Position numbers and translations under genes: made by a program | NCBI GenBank assembly: GCA_023388315.1 | Contig: JAEWGM010000043.1 | Span: forward strand, 1 to 64,000 | Source: Bacteroidota bacterium | GTDB lineage: Bacteria; Bacteroidota; Bacteroidia; Bacteroidales; Dysgonomonadaceae | Direction: 5' to 3' | DNA: 64,000 nucleotides | Notes under the pieces: model-generated | Told to the model about the DNA's origin: nothing | What the model saw: the letters and a program-made list of their open reading frames with translations, nothing else | Databases searched by the model: none | Shown here: positions 16,636 to 24,275 of the stretch, in pieces | Position numbering within the stretch: the first letter of the stretch is position 1 | Layout of the letters: each line of letters starts with the position of its first letter

Positions 16636-17639
16636 CTGCTCATTCTTTTTACATCGTAAACGGGTACACTCAACGCTTTTTTCATTTCTTCCTGTAGTTT
16701 ATCGGAGTCAAGCAGAATGCCATTTGGCGACAACGGATTTACCGTTATCGCGATTAGTTTGCTTTTCTCCACGCTCATTATCGTGTTGCCATTTTTCAAA
16801 AACGCGTTGAACTCTTTTGGCGACACGAACACTTTTGTGAAGTCGTTCACAATCAACTCCGTTTTCTTGTTTTGCATCCGCAAAAAAGAGAGTAACTTGT
16901 CGCTTATAGCGCCTGCTACGTATATTCGCGTTCCGAATCGGAAAATATCTTTTTCTCTTTTATCGAGAAGAAAAACCGATGGTATTTCCAAATCGTGCAC
17001 CTCGCCGTTGACATCTATTGCCCACATTCCGTTTTTGAGCGGCTGTAATTTTTCTGCAAGTTTGCTTTCCACGGTGGGCAGTTCGATAAGTTGTTGCACG
17101 AATCGCGTTTCGCGAACCAACTGCGGAATATTTGCCGAAAGCGCCGCTCCGGTAGCCAAAATCATTGCATCGGTTATGGCGGGCGATGCAAGGCTCAATC
17201 GGGACAAAGCACCATCCACAATGGTGGTTTGAACGCCAAAACGCGCCATTTCATCGATAAGTCTTTTAATCCCAGCCGTATCCGAAGGTCCGGAAAGGAT
17301 GACTTTTCCCGATGATTTCGCCCGTGCCGTTATCAGTCTGCCCAACGATGTTCGCTCGCTGCTTACATCCAAAATCTCTGATACGATTTTGCGTTCCAAA
17401 TAGTGCTTTTCGGAAGTTACGAATATCATCCCTTCGAACAACGTGATTTCCGGTTTTTGCGTTCGGGTAACGATATCGGTTTGTTCGCCGTCAACTCCGA
17501 TGGATGTAAGAGCAATTGTTGCTTTCGCCTCCCGTAATCGATTCAACACATAGTTCAACGTTTCCGTTTTTCCCGTGTTTTTCTCCAATCCAACGATGGA
17601 GACGCTGCGGTGGGACAATATGTTGTTGAGAAAAGGCAA
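16632..17639 (-). CDS. kamB: Lysine 5,6-aminomutase reactivase subunit KamB
   Basis: The 335-residue protein starts with a P-loop, GLEKNTGKT (residues 17-25), so it is itself a probable NTP-binding protein, in the manner of MobB/CobB-like GTPases. The remainder is unlike enzymes I know. Its identity rests on the constant pairing with kamC in lysine clusters; the pair is named as reactivase of the aminomutase in current annotation. The start at 17639 lies 6 bases after the inserted four-helix-bundle gene. Confidence 0.82.
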   Translation of the reverse strand: MPFLNNILSHRSVSIVGLEKNTGKTETLNYVLNRLREAKATIALTSIGVDGEQTDIVTRTQKPEITLFEGMIFVTSEKHYLERKIVSEILDVSSERTSLGRLITARAKSSGKVILSGPSDTAGIKRLIDEMARFGVQTTIVDGALSRLSLASPAITDAMILATGAALSANIPQLVRETRFVQQLIELPTVESKLAEKLQPLKNGMWAIDVNGEVHDLEIPSVFLLDKREKDIFRFGTRIYVAGAISDKLLSFLRMQNKKTELIVNDFTKVFVSPKEFNAFLKNGNTIMSVEKSKLIAITVNPLSPNGILLDSDKLQEEMKKALSVPVYDVKRMSR

Positions 17640-17642
17640 TGC

Positions 17643-18107
17643 GATTTACGATTTGGGATTTCGGATTTGGGATTTGGGATTTTGTTTTGCCTTTGCCGTT
17701 TTGATGCTCGCCACAACAATAGACAAAATTTCGTTCATTTCATTGTGCAATGGTTTGATTTTCGGCGATTCATATATTTCCATCAGCATTTCCAACCAAA
17801 ACATTGTTTCATCGGCTTCTTCTTCAACAATGGTTAGCTTATTGATAAAGTCCGGAGTGGATTTGGCCCTACTAACAGCGCGATAATTGGCAGCTACTGA
17901 TGAGCTAGCCCGCATAAGTTGATTTTCGATGTGGAAAAATTTACTTTTGCGCGGCAATTCATCACAAAGAAAAATAATATCTAAAGCTGCACGCTTAGTC
18001 CGTTTTTGCATTTCTAATTTCATACGTTATTTTATTAAAATGTTAAAAGTTTATTTTTTTATTCCGCAAATCCCAAATCCCAGATCTCAAATCCGAAATC
18101 CGAAATC
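17643..18107. mobile_element. Four-helix-bundle gene cassette bounded by inverted heptad arrays
   Basis: Six direct GATTTNN units (17643-17684) and six units of the complementary sense (18066-18107, NNAAATC form) face each other and enclose one gene, the four-helix-bundle protein at 17646-18023. The whole 465-base unit lies between kamA and kamB, which are otherwise expected to adjoin. The left array overlaps the last codons of the gene and begins 4 bases past the kamB start. No transposase is present. I infer a mobile or formerly mobile cassette; the inverted arrays would serve as its ends. Confidence 0.55.
17646..18023 (-). CDS. Four helix bundle protein (23S rRNA intervening-sequence type)
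   Basis: The 125-residue protein belongs to the S23/IVP four-helix-bundle family, seen in ELPRKSKFFHIENQLMRASSSVAANYRA and ADETMFWLEMLME (split here only by position: residues 22-50 and 70-85). Members occur inside 23S rRNA intervening sequences and as free genes; the related Avd protein serves diversity-generating retroelements. Their molecular role is mostly unknown. Here no rRNA is near. The C-terminal tail NPKSQIRNPKS is a direct translation of the flanking 7-base repeat, whose 21-base double-frame period gives a 7-residue repeat. A start four codons later is equally possible. Confidence 0.88.
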   Translation of the reverse strand: MKLEMQKRTKRAALDIIFLCDELPRKSKFFHIENQLMRASSSVAANYRAVSRAKSTPDFINKLTIVEEEADETMFWLEMLMEIYESPKIKPLHNEMNEILSIVVASIKTAKAKQNPKSQIRNPKS

Positions 18108-18115
18108 CCACCTCC

Positions 18116-19357
18116 TTAATGCAAATTCCTCTGATGTCTCGTTAAATCTTTCGGTTCCAATGACAGTTGCCGTCCTGAAAGCAATGCCGCCACGCCTTCT
18201 TTTTTCTGCTTGGCGCATTCGGGGCAGTGGCAATCTTCTTTGTAATCTTCCGGCTCGGTGTATGCGCTAATGACGCCTTCGTAATTGCGCACGATAACCC
18301 GGTTGGTAGATTGTGAAATCATATAGGTGGGCATCACGGGAACTTTTCCTCCACCGCCAGGGGCGTCCACCACAAACGTGGGTACGAGGTATCCCGATGT
18401 GTGGCCGCGTAGGTTTTCGATGATTTCAATGCCTTTTGAAACGGGTGTGCGAAAATGGCCGATTCCGGTTGATTGATCACAAATGTAAATGTAGTAGGGG
18501 CGCACGCGAATTCGTCCTAAACCGTGTACCAACTCGCGCATAACATACGTACAATCGTTAATTCCGCGCAACAGCACCGTTTGGTTGCCCAGCGGGACTC
18601 CCGCCGCGGACAATTTGTTACAGGCTTCGGCGGCTTCGGGCGTGATTTCGTTGGGATGATTGAAATGCGTATTGAGCCATATGGGATGGTATTTCTTTAT
18701 CATCTCGCAAAATTCATTGGTAATGCGTTGCGGCATAACCACAGGCGTGCGTGTGCCAAAGCGGATAATTTCCACGTGGGGAATTTCGCGTAAGCGCTTC
18801 AATATGTACTCGATGCGGTCGTCGCTCATTAAAAGCGCGTCTCCTCCCGAAAGTAACACATCGCGTATTTCCGGCGTGCGCGCGATATAGGCGATGGCGT
18901 TATCAATGCGCTCGGTGGGGGCGCCGGCGTCTTTTTGTCCGGCAAAACGCCGCCGTGTGCAATGGCGACAATACATCGCGCACATATCGGTGATGAGGAA
19001 CAATACCCGGTCGGGATAGCGATGAGTGAGGCCGGGAACGGGCGAATCACCGTCTTCGTGAAGCGGGTCGTCCAAGTCGCCGCGCGAAACATGCAACTCA
19101 TTGATGGTGGGAATTGCCTGTTTACGAACGGGGCAATGCGGGTCTTCGGTATCTATCAAACTCAAATAATAAGGGGTGATGGCCATTCGCAACGTTTTGA
19201 GCGATTCGCGCACACCTTCCTCCTCTTCGGGTGTTAGGTGGATATGCTTTTTCAGGCCTTCCAATGTTTCGATGCGGTTTTTTACTTGCCATTTCCAGTC
19301 GTTCCACTGTTCATCGGGGACATCGGGGAAAAATTTTCTTCGGTTATTTTCTGCCAT
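18116..19357 (-). CDS. kamA: L-lysine 2,3-aminomutase
   Basis: The 413-residue radical SAM enzyme converts L-lysine to L-beta-lysine, the first step of the pathway. The iron-sulfur cluster motif is C126-AMY-C130-RH-C133, followed by TRRRFAGQKD; DVLLSGGDALL is the SAM-binding GGD-type segment and DAPGGGGKVPV contains the lysine that binds PLP. Cysteines in the C-terminal domain (CHCPEC) fit the zinc site of the clostridial enzyme. Length and motifs are those of true lysine 2,3-aminomutases rather than the shorter EpmB type. Confidence 0.96.
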   Translation of the reverse strand: MAENNRRKFFPDVPDEQWNDWKWQVKNRIETLEGLKKHIHLTPEEEEGVRESLKTLRMAITPYYLSLIDTEDPHCPVRKQAIPTINELHVSRGDLDDPLHEDGDSPVPGLTHRYPDRVLFLITDMCAMYCRHCTRRRFAGQKDAGAPTERIDNAIAYIARTPEIRDVLLSGGDALLMSDDRIEYILKRLREIPHVEIIRFGTRTPVVMPQRITNEFCEMIKKYHPIWLNTHFNHPNEITPEAAEACNKLSAAGVPLGNQTVLLRGINDCTYVMRELVHGLGRIRVRPYYIYICDQSTGIGHFRTPVSKGIEIIENLRGHTSGYLVPTFVVDAPGGGGKVPVMPTYMISQSTNRVIVRNYEGVISAYTEPEDYKEDCHCPECAKQKKEGVAALLSGRQLSLEPKDLTRHQRNLH

Positions 19358-19360
19358 GGT

Positions 19361-19435
19361 GATTTACGATTTTAGATTTTAGATTTACGATTGAAAAGCG
19401 AACAGCCAAAGTCAATCGTAAATCCTGCATTTCCA
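19361..19435. repeat. Heptad array, GATTTAC/GATTTTA type
   Basis: Units GATTTAC, GATTTTA, GATTTTA, GATTTAC, GATTGAA run from 19361 to 19395; after about 16 unrelated bases, TCAATCG and TAAATCC follow in the opposite sense. It fills most of the kdd-kamA spacer and again contains no gene. Confidence 0.55.
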
Positions 19436-19440
19436 AGCTG

Positions 19441-20481
19441 TTAAGCGTATAATTCTGTGAAGATGTCTCGCAGTTTTTCGCTTTCGCGGAGCAACTGCAA
19501 CGTAATTTCGGCGTGTCCGCGCGTGTATCCGTTGCCCACGATCATGGTCACGTCGCTACCTACGCCTTCAGCGCCGAGCGCTGCTTTGGTGAAACTTGTG
19601 GCCATTGAGAAGAAGTAAACTACGCCCGTGTCTTTGGTGATAAGGATGCTCGTCATTTCGGTATCGGGGATGTTCACGTTATTGATGGTCACATCGGCGA
19701 GTTGGCCGTTGGTAAGTTCTTCAATTTTCTCCAGCACGGCCACGGGTTGGGTGGCATCGGCGGGAAATACGTGGTCGCAGAAATCGAGTTTCATTAATCT
19801 ATCGGTGCTTCGTTGCGAGTGCGTGATTCCGATAACTTTTCCCGTTACTCCGGCACGTTTCTTGGCTTCGTAACAGCACAACATTCCCGATTTTCCTCCG
19901 GCGCCAATGATAACCACCGTATCGCCCGGTTTCACCAACTTGGCGGTTTGCGCGGGCGCTCCGGCAACGTCTAACGCCGAGAGGGCGAGTTTTTCAGGTA
20001 AATCGCTTGGAATTTTGGCGTAGATTCCGCTTTCAAACAAAATGGCTTTGCCGTCGATATCCACCTGATCTACATCGTCGCGAATTTCTTTGATGTTATC
20101 GATGCGCAACGGTGTGAGTGATAACGATACCAGCGTAGCAATTTTGTCGCCCGGTTTCAAATCGGTTTTTCCGATAAGCGCGTCGCCGATTTTTTCTACC
20201 GTACCCAACAGCATTCCACCCGAACCCGTCCACGGGTTGCGGTGTTTACCTTGTTTGGCAACGATGTCGAACATGATTTCCTTTATTTTCTCGTGATCGC
20301 CTCCAGCGCGTGTCGAAATATCGGTAAACGACGCCGAGTCGATGTTAAGCGTTTGCACGTCGATGAGGATTTCGTTGTCGTAAATCTCATCCATATTGTT
20401 GTCGATTTTGTTTGCCGGTTGCGGCAAAACGCCTTTCGACTCAATGACACGGTGCGTGCCGTATTTGTTTCCTTTTTTCAT
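19441..20481 (-). CDS. kdd: L-erythro-3,5-diaminohexanoate dehydrogenase
   Basis: The 346-residue protein matches Kdd, which oxidatively deaminates 3,5-diaminohexanoate to 5-amino-3-oxohexanoate with NAD+. The start MKKGNKYGTHRVIESKGVLPQ is a family mark, and the dinucleotide fold is centred on VVIIGAGGKSGML near residue 168-180. It is distantly related to zinc-less alcohol dehydrogenase-like proteins. It lies 13 bases after kce, so the two are translated from one transcript. Confidence 0.94.
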   Translation of the reverse strand: MKKGNKYGTHRVIESKGVLPQPANKIDNNMDEIYDNEILIDVQTLNIDSASFTDISTRAGGDHEKIKEIMFDIVAKQGKHRNPWTGSGGMLLGTVEKIGDALIGKTDLKPGDKIATLVSLSLTPLRIDNIKEIRDDVDQVDIDGKAILFESGIYAKIPSDLPEKLALSALDVAGAPAQTAKLVKPGDTVVIIGAGGKSGMLCCYEAKKRAGVTGKVIGITHSQRSTDRLMKLDFCDHVFPADATQPVAVLEKIEELTNGQLADVTINNVNIPDTEMTSILITKDTGVVYFFSMATSFTKAALGAEGVGSDVTMIVGNGYTRGHAEITLQLLRESEKLRDIFTELYA

Positions 20482-20494
20482 TTAGGTTGTTGAT

Positions 20495-21319
20495 TTATAA
20501 TGGTTTCAAACTTAATATTCTTCTCGCATCTTCCGGATTGGCAATTTCCCGTCCCAGCAATTTCGCCATTTGCACCACTTTGTCCACCAATTCGCCGTTG
20601 GATTTTGCAAGAACGCCCCGCGAGAGATAGAGGTTATCTTCGAAACCTACGCGTACGTGTCCACCCATAGCAATGGCGTGAGCAGCAAGGGGAAATTCGT
20701 GACGGCCTATTCCGGTGGCTGTCCAGGTTGAACCGGCAGGGATACGGTTTACCATCCAAAGCAAGTTATCTATCGATGCTGAGGCGCATCCGGGAACGCC
20801 AAGCACGAAATTAAACTGCATGGGCGCGCCGGGAACTTGCCCCTTGGATGCCAAATGCAGGGCGGTTTCCAAGTGTCCCATTTCAAAGCATTCGTATTCG
20901 GGCTTGATGTTGTTTTCCATCATTCGTTTTCCGAACGCCCGCATCATCGGAAGGGTGTTTTCAAATACTTCGTCGCCGAAATTGCAGGTTCCGCAATCGA
21001 GCGTGGCCATTTCGGGAAACAATTCGGTGGGTTGAAGGCGTTCCTCGGCAGTCATGCCAACGGCACCGCCCGTGGAAGGGAGTAGAATAATATCGGGGCG
21101 CTCTTTCTTAATGGCGTCCATGCAAACGCGAAAGCGTTCTCTGTCTTGCGTGGGTGTGCCGTTGTCTTCGCGCACGTGAATGTGCACAATGGCTGCTCCG
21201 GCATCGTACGCCGAAACGGCTTCGCGCACAATTTCTTCAACGGTATAGGGTACTGCGGGATTGTGTTCTTTGGTAACTTCCGCTCCGCAAATGGCGGCTG
21301 TGATGATTAGTTTTTCCAT
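20495..21319 (-). CDS. kce: 3-keto-5-aminohexanoate cleavage enzyme
   Basis: This 274-residue BKACE (DUF849) protein condenses 5-amino-3-oxohexanoate with acetyl-CoA to give acetoacetate and 3-aminobutyryl-CoA. The zinc site is seen in AAIVHIHVRED (two histidines), and ENTLPMMRAFG and GNYYLS-like VGFEDNLYLSRG are family segments. The ATG at 21319 is preferred over a GTG three codons upstream; just before it lies the purine-rich GGGGTGAGG, supplied by a dispersed repeat. Confidence 0.94.
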   Translation of the reverse strand: MEKLIITAAICGAEVTKEHNPAVPYTVEEIVREAVSAYDAGAAIVHIHVREDNGTPTQDRERFRVCMDAIKKERPDIILLPSTGGAVGMTAEERLQPTELFPEMATLDCGTCNFGDEVFENTLPMMRAFGKRMMENNIKPEYECFEMGHLETALHLASKGQVPGAPMQFNFVLGVPGCASASIDNLLWMVNRIPAGSTWTATGIGRHEFPLAAHAIAMGGHVRVGFEDNLYLSRGVLAKSNGELVDKVVQMAKLLGREIANPEDARRILSLKPL

Positions 21320-21320
21320 A

Positions 21321-21360
21321 GACCTCACCCCTTGCTCCCCTCTCCATAAAGAGAGGGGAA
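21321..21360. repeat. Dispersed CCTCACCCC...CCCCTCTC hairpin repeat
   Basis: CCCCTCTC (21337-21344) pairs with GAGAGGGG (21351-21358), preceded by CCTCACCCC. A similar unit ends the TolC gene at 47701-47726. The copy here provides the purine-rich leader of kce. Confidence 0.5.
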
Positions 21361-21412
21361 AAGTGTCGGGGATTTTTTTTTTAAGTTATGTGAGTAGATA
21401 TCATTTTGGTTT

Positions 21413-21441
21413 ATAGGGGGCGAAAATATTCGCCCCTTACA
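21413..21441. repeat. Palindrome GGGGCGAA...TTCGCCCC
   Basis: In the kal-kce spacer, GGGGCGAA and TTCGCCCC form an 8-base stem around AATA. It is of the same style as the GTAGAGACG palindromes elsewhere in the window. Confidence 0.45.
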
Positions 21442-21470
21442 GGTTTGTTGATTTATCTTATGTGAGTGTT

Positions 21471-21860
21471 TCATTCACTTTTTCTCTGGCACTTTTTCGG
21501 CACCACGCACGTTCCGCTGGCGCGGCACACCACGATGGGTTCTTCCAATACATCGGCGGCGGAAGCGGAAATATCGGCTCGCGGAGCGATTACTTTTTTG
21601 GCTTCAAACGTCATTTTACGTGAAGAATTGCCTGTTTGTGTAATTTCGCCGGTGGCTTCAATAAAATCGCCGGCATACACGGGAGCGAGGAATTCCACGT
21701 TGTCATACGCAACGAAAAGGCCTTCGTCGCCATCGTTAATAATCAATAACTCGGTGGCTACATCGCCAAAAAGTTGGAGCATTTTTGCGCCGTCAACCAA
21801 ATTGCCGCCATAGTGGGCGTCGTGAGCGCTCATTCGCACTCTGATAAGTGATTTTTTCAT
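21471..21860 (-). CDS. kal: 3-aminobutyryl-CoA ammonia-lyase
   Basis: The 129-residue hot-dog-fold enzyme removes ammonia from 3-aminobutyryl-CoA to give crotonyl-CoA. The N-terminal MSAHDAHYGGNLVDGAKM with its acidic and histidine residues is diagnostic for Kal among hot-dog proteins. It starts 3 bases after the atoD stop codon and precedes kce. Confidence 0.94.
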   Translation of the reverse strand: MKKSLIRVRMSAHDAHYGGNLVDGAKMLQLFGDVATELLIINDGDEGLFVAYDNVEFLAPVYAGDFIEATGEITQTGNSSRKMTFEAKKVIAPRADISASAADVLEEPIVVCRASGTCVVPKKCQRKSE

Positions 21861-21863
21861 CGT

Positions 21864-22517
21864 TTATATATTAGCGTTTACAATAAAATTAACAAAAATA
21901 TAGGGCGTGTGCACGCATTCGCAAGACAGGGAGCCCACGGCAACCATATCGTCCACTTCGGCGATTACCGTGTCGGCGGCCATGGCCATTAACGGGTTGA
22001 AATTCTGCATAGTGCCTTTGTAGGTGAGGTTGCCCCATTCATCGCCTATGCTTGCACGAACGAGCGCTACATCTGCACGAAGTGGTTTTTCCAACAGAAA
22101 TTTTTTCCCGTCCACCTGAATAGTTTCCTTTCCTTCTTCAATAACGGTTCCCAGCCCAACGGGTGTGAGTACGCCTCCAAGGCCTGAGCCGCCGCTCCGT
22201 ATGCGTTCGGCGAGCGTTCCTTGCGGGCTGAATTCGATTTCCATTTCGCCAGTGTTCATCATTTTTCCTGAATCGGGATTGGTGCCGATGTGCGACACGA
22301 TGAGTTTTTTTACTTGCCGGTTCGAGACAAGTTTGCCACATCCTTTGTCGGGGAATCCCGAATCGTTTACGATTAATGTGAGGTCTTTCACGCCCGATTT
22401 AACCAGTTCGTCGATGATGCCTTCGGGTGTTCCGTGGCCTAAAAAACCGCCAATCATCACGGTCATTCCGTCTTTCACTTTAGCCGCAGCTTCGCTGTAT
22501 GAGATTAATTTTTTCAC
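21864..22517 (-). CDS. atoD: Butyryl-CoA:acetoacetate CoA-transferase, alpha subunit
   Basis: From the GTG at 22517 the protein has 217 residues, the usual AtoD length, beginning MKKLISYSEAAAKV-like and carrying VMIGGFLGHGTPEG, SHIGTNPDSG and the C-terminal NFNPLMAMAADTVIAEVDD. An ATG at 22604 would add 29 residues, partly encoded by a repeat; it is less likely but the promoter box at 22645-22652 allows it. First gene of the cluster; its partner atoA lies 9 kb downstream. Confidence 0.9.
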   Translation of the reverse strand: MKKLISYSEAAAKVKDGMTVMIGGFLGHGTPEGIIDELVKSGVKDLTLIVNDSGFPDKGCGKLVSNRQVKKLIVSHIGTNPDSGKMMNTGEMEIEFSPQGTLAERIRSGGSGLGGVLTPVGLGTVIEEGKETIQVDGKKFLLEKPLRADVALVRASIGDEWGNLTYKGTMQNFNPLMAMAADTVIAEVDDMVAVGSLSCECVHTPYIFVNFIVNANI

Positions 22518-22535
22518 GATTATTGAATAATTTAG

Positions 22536-22556
22536 GTTTACGATTTTAGATTTATG
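22536..22556. repeat. Short heptad array upstream of atoD
   Basis: GGTTTAC, GATTTTA, GATTTAT: three units of the GATTTNN kind in the atoD leader. Confidence 0.4.
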
Positions 22557-22644
22557 TTGAGTATTCTTTAAAGCAAAACGCACTTTTCTCGCTATTTCTG
22601 ACATTTTGTTGCTGAAAGGTGCAATATCGACCGATATAGCCTTG

Positions 22645-22652
22645 CAAATGTA
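22645..22652 (-). promoter_or_regulatory. Putative promoter of the lysine cluster
   Basis: TACATTTG on the minus strand is the best -7 box upstream of atoD. The rest of 22518-22840 (over 300 bases) shows an AT-rich tract and no gene. I saw no cobalamin or lysine riboswitch fold in it by eye. Confidence 0.5.
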
Positions 22653-22840
22653 GCAAAATAATTCTGAAAAGCAACGTTTTTTATGAGAAATGATAAATTT
22701 AAATGGCGCGTAAAAGACTGATAAATAGGGAGAATATTTGCTTTAGTGTAGACAAAACAGCCCTCTGCCTTACACTTTTTAAAAGAGAAGGCGAAAGGAG
22801 TGTCTTTTTTCTGGTTTTTCTCGGGTTTGGGTTGACGAAG

Positions 22841-23860
22841 TTATTTGAAATTTTTGTCGAATGCCTGTAGCTTTTCTAAAAATCCGTTTCTTTCGTTTTC
22901 TGTAATGAACGCCGCGTTAAAAGAATTCTTCACTAAAGTATAAATATCACTTCTTGAAAGATTTTGGGCTTCGGCAGTTTGCAAAAAATTGTCGTTTATG
23001 TATCCGCCAAAATAAGAAGGGTCGTCGGAATTGATGGTAACGAGCATTTCTTTTTGTAAAAATGTTTTCACGGGAACCTCTTCCAAGTTTTTAAACACTT
23101 TCAGTTTTACATTCGATAACGGACAAACGGTGAGAGGAATCTGTCTGTCACGAATTTCATCCATCAATTCTTCATCTTCTATCGCGCTCACCCCGTGGTC
23201 GATGCGCTCCACTTCAAGCAAGTCAATGGCTTCCCAAATATATTCCGCCGGGCCTTCTTCGCCCGCGTGAGCGACAACAAAAAAACCTTCCTCTCTTACT
23301 CGGTTGAAAGCATTAAAAAACTTACTCGGGGGATTTCCTTTTTCGGAAGAAGAAAGGCCCACGGCAATAATTTTGTCTTTATGTTTTAAAGCAACTTCCA
23401 GCGTCTCTAATGCCGATTCCTCGCTTAAATGGCGCAAGAAGCACATAATCAGTTTTGAAGAAAGGCCGAACTCGGTTTTGGCGTCTTTCATCGCGCGGGT
23501 AATTCCGTTAATTACTGTCTCGAAATTCACCCCGCGCTCGGTATGCATTTGTGGGTCGAAGAATATTTCCGTATGTACCACGTTGTCGGCGTGCACTTTT
23601 CGCAAATAAGCCATGGTGAGGTCATAAAAATCCTGTTCGTGAATAAGTACGTTTGCCGCTGCTAAGTAGATGTCTAAGAAATCTTGCAAGCTATTGAATT
23701 CAAACGCATCGCGAATTTCTTCCACCGATTTATAGTTAAGAGGAATATTATTTCGCTGCGAAATTTGAAACATCAACTCGGGTTCAAAAGTGCCTTCTAA
23801 ATGCACGTGCAATTCGGCTTTTGGAATCAGCTGAATATATCTTTTTAAATTTTCGTCCAT
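22841..23860 (-). CDS. add: Adenosine deaminase
   Basis: The 339-residue protein deaminates adenosine to inosine. Zinc ligands and catalytic residues are in place: AELHVHLEGT (HxH, residues 16-25), VAHAGEEGP with the catalytic glutamate region, ERIDHGVSAI and the aspartate pair in NSDDPSYFGGYI. It sits alone between the lysine cluster promoter and a palindrome-rich spacer, and probably serves purine salvage. Confidence 0.95.
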   Translation of the reverse strand: MDENLKRYIQLIPKAELHVHLEGTFEPELMFQISQRNNIPLNYKSVEEIRDAFEFNSLQDFLDIYLAAANVLIHEQDFYDLTMAYLRKVHADNVVHTEIFFDPQMHTERGVNFETVINGITRAMKDAKTEFGLSSKLIMCFLRHLSEESALETLEVALKHKDKIIAVGLSSSEKGNPPSKFFNAFNRVREEGFFVVAHAGEEGPAEYIWEAIDLLEVERIDHGVSAIEDEELMDEIRDRQIPLTVCPLSNVKLKVFKNLEEVPVKTFLQKEMLVTINSDDPSYFGGYINDNFLQTAEAQNLSRSDIYTLVKNSFNAAFITENERNGFLEKLQAFDKNFK

Positions 23861-23917
23861 ATGAGATTATATTGATTAGTTTATTATGTGTTTAATTTAC
23901 AACAATATTACACCTGA

Positions 23918-24115
23918 AAGGTGTTATTTCCATAACCGTAGGTCAACGACCTGCGGTAGAAACATCTCAACCCAACCCGACCCGAGTGGTCGAACTTTCA
24001 ATGTGCCGCCTTTCAGGCGGATGATCAAGGGGGTAGTCTTCCGTAAGCTACACTCGTTCCTCGCTTGCATACGGTTATGAAAATGTTACCCTACGGGTAA
24101 AACTCTAAACACCAT
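23918..24115. repeat. Palindrome cluster (REP-like), copy 3
   Basis: The 414-base spacer between add and the GH92 gene holds CACCT-GAA-AGGTG, CCGTAGGTC-AAC-GACCTGCGG, GACC-CGAGT-GGTC, CCGCCT-TTC-AGGCGG and TACCC-TAC-GGGTA in a row. The order copies that at 55318-55447, but the stem bases differ in a compensated way. Confidence 0.65.
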
Positions 24116-24245
24116 ACATATATCATTTTATTCAGAATAAACCCCATCATTTTCAATTCTTTTTAGGATTTTACAAAAATAGCAGAACAATTCGGTTTTG
24201 GAAATTATTTGCGGTAAATATTGGTAATAGTTGGTTGAATATGGC

Positions 24246-24253
24246 TATTTTTG
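24246..24253 (+). promoter_or_regulatory. Putative -7 box of the GH92 gene
   Basis: TATTTTTG lies about 23 bases before the ATG at 24276. Confidence 0.5.
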
Positions 24254-24275
24254 TGGGAGATAAACTGTAACGAAT

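Noticed and set aside
17646..18023. Intervening sequence of a 23S rRNA gene
   Set aside because: No rRNA sequence flanks the gene; both neighbours are protein genes of the kam cluster.
22518..22840. Cobalamin or lysine riboswitch ahead of the lysine cluster
   Set aside because: Looked for the B12 box and lysine-aptamer stems by eye and found neither; only a covariance search could settle it.
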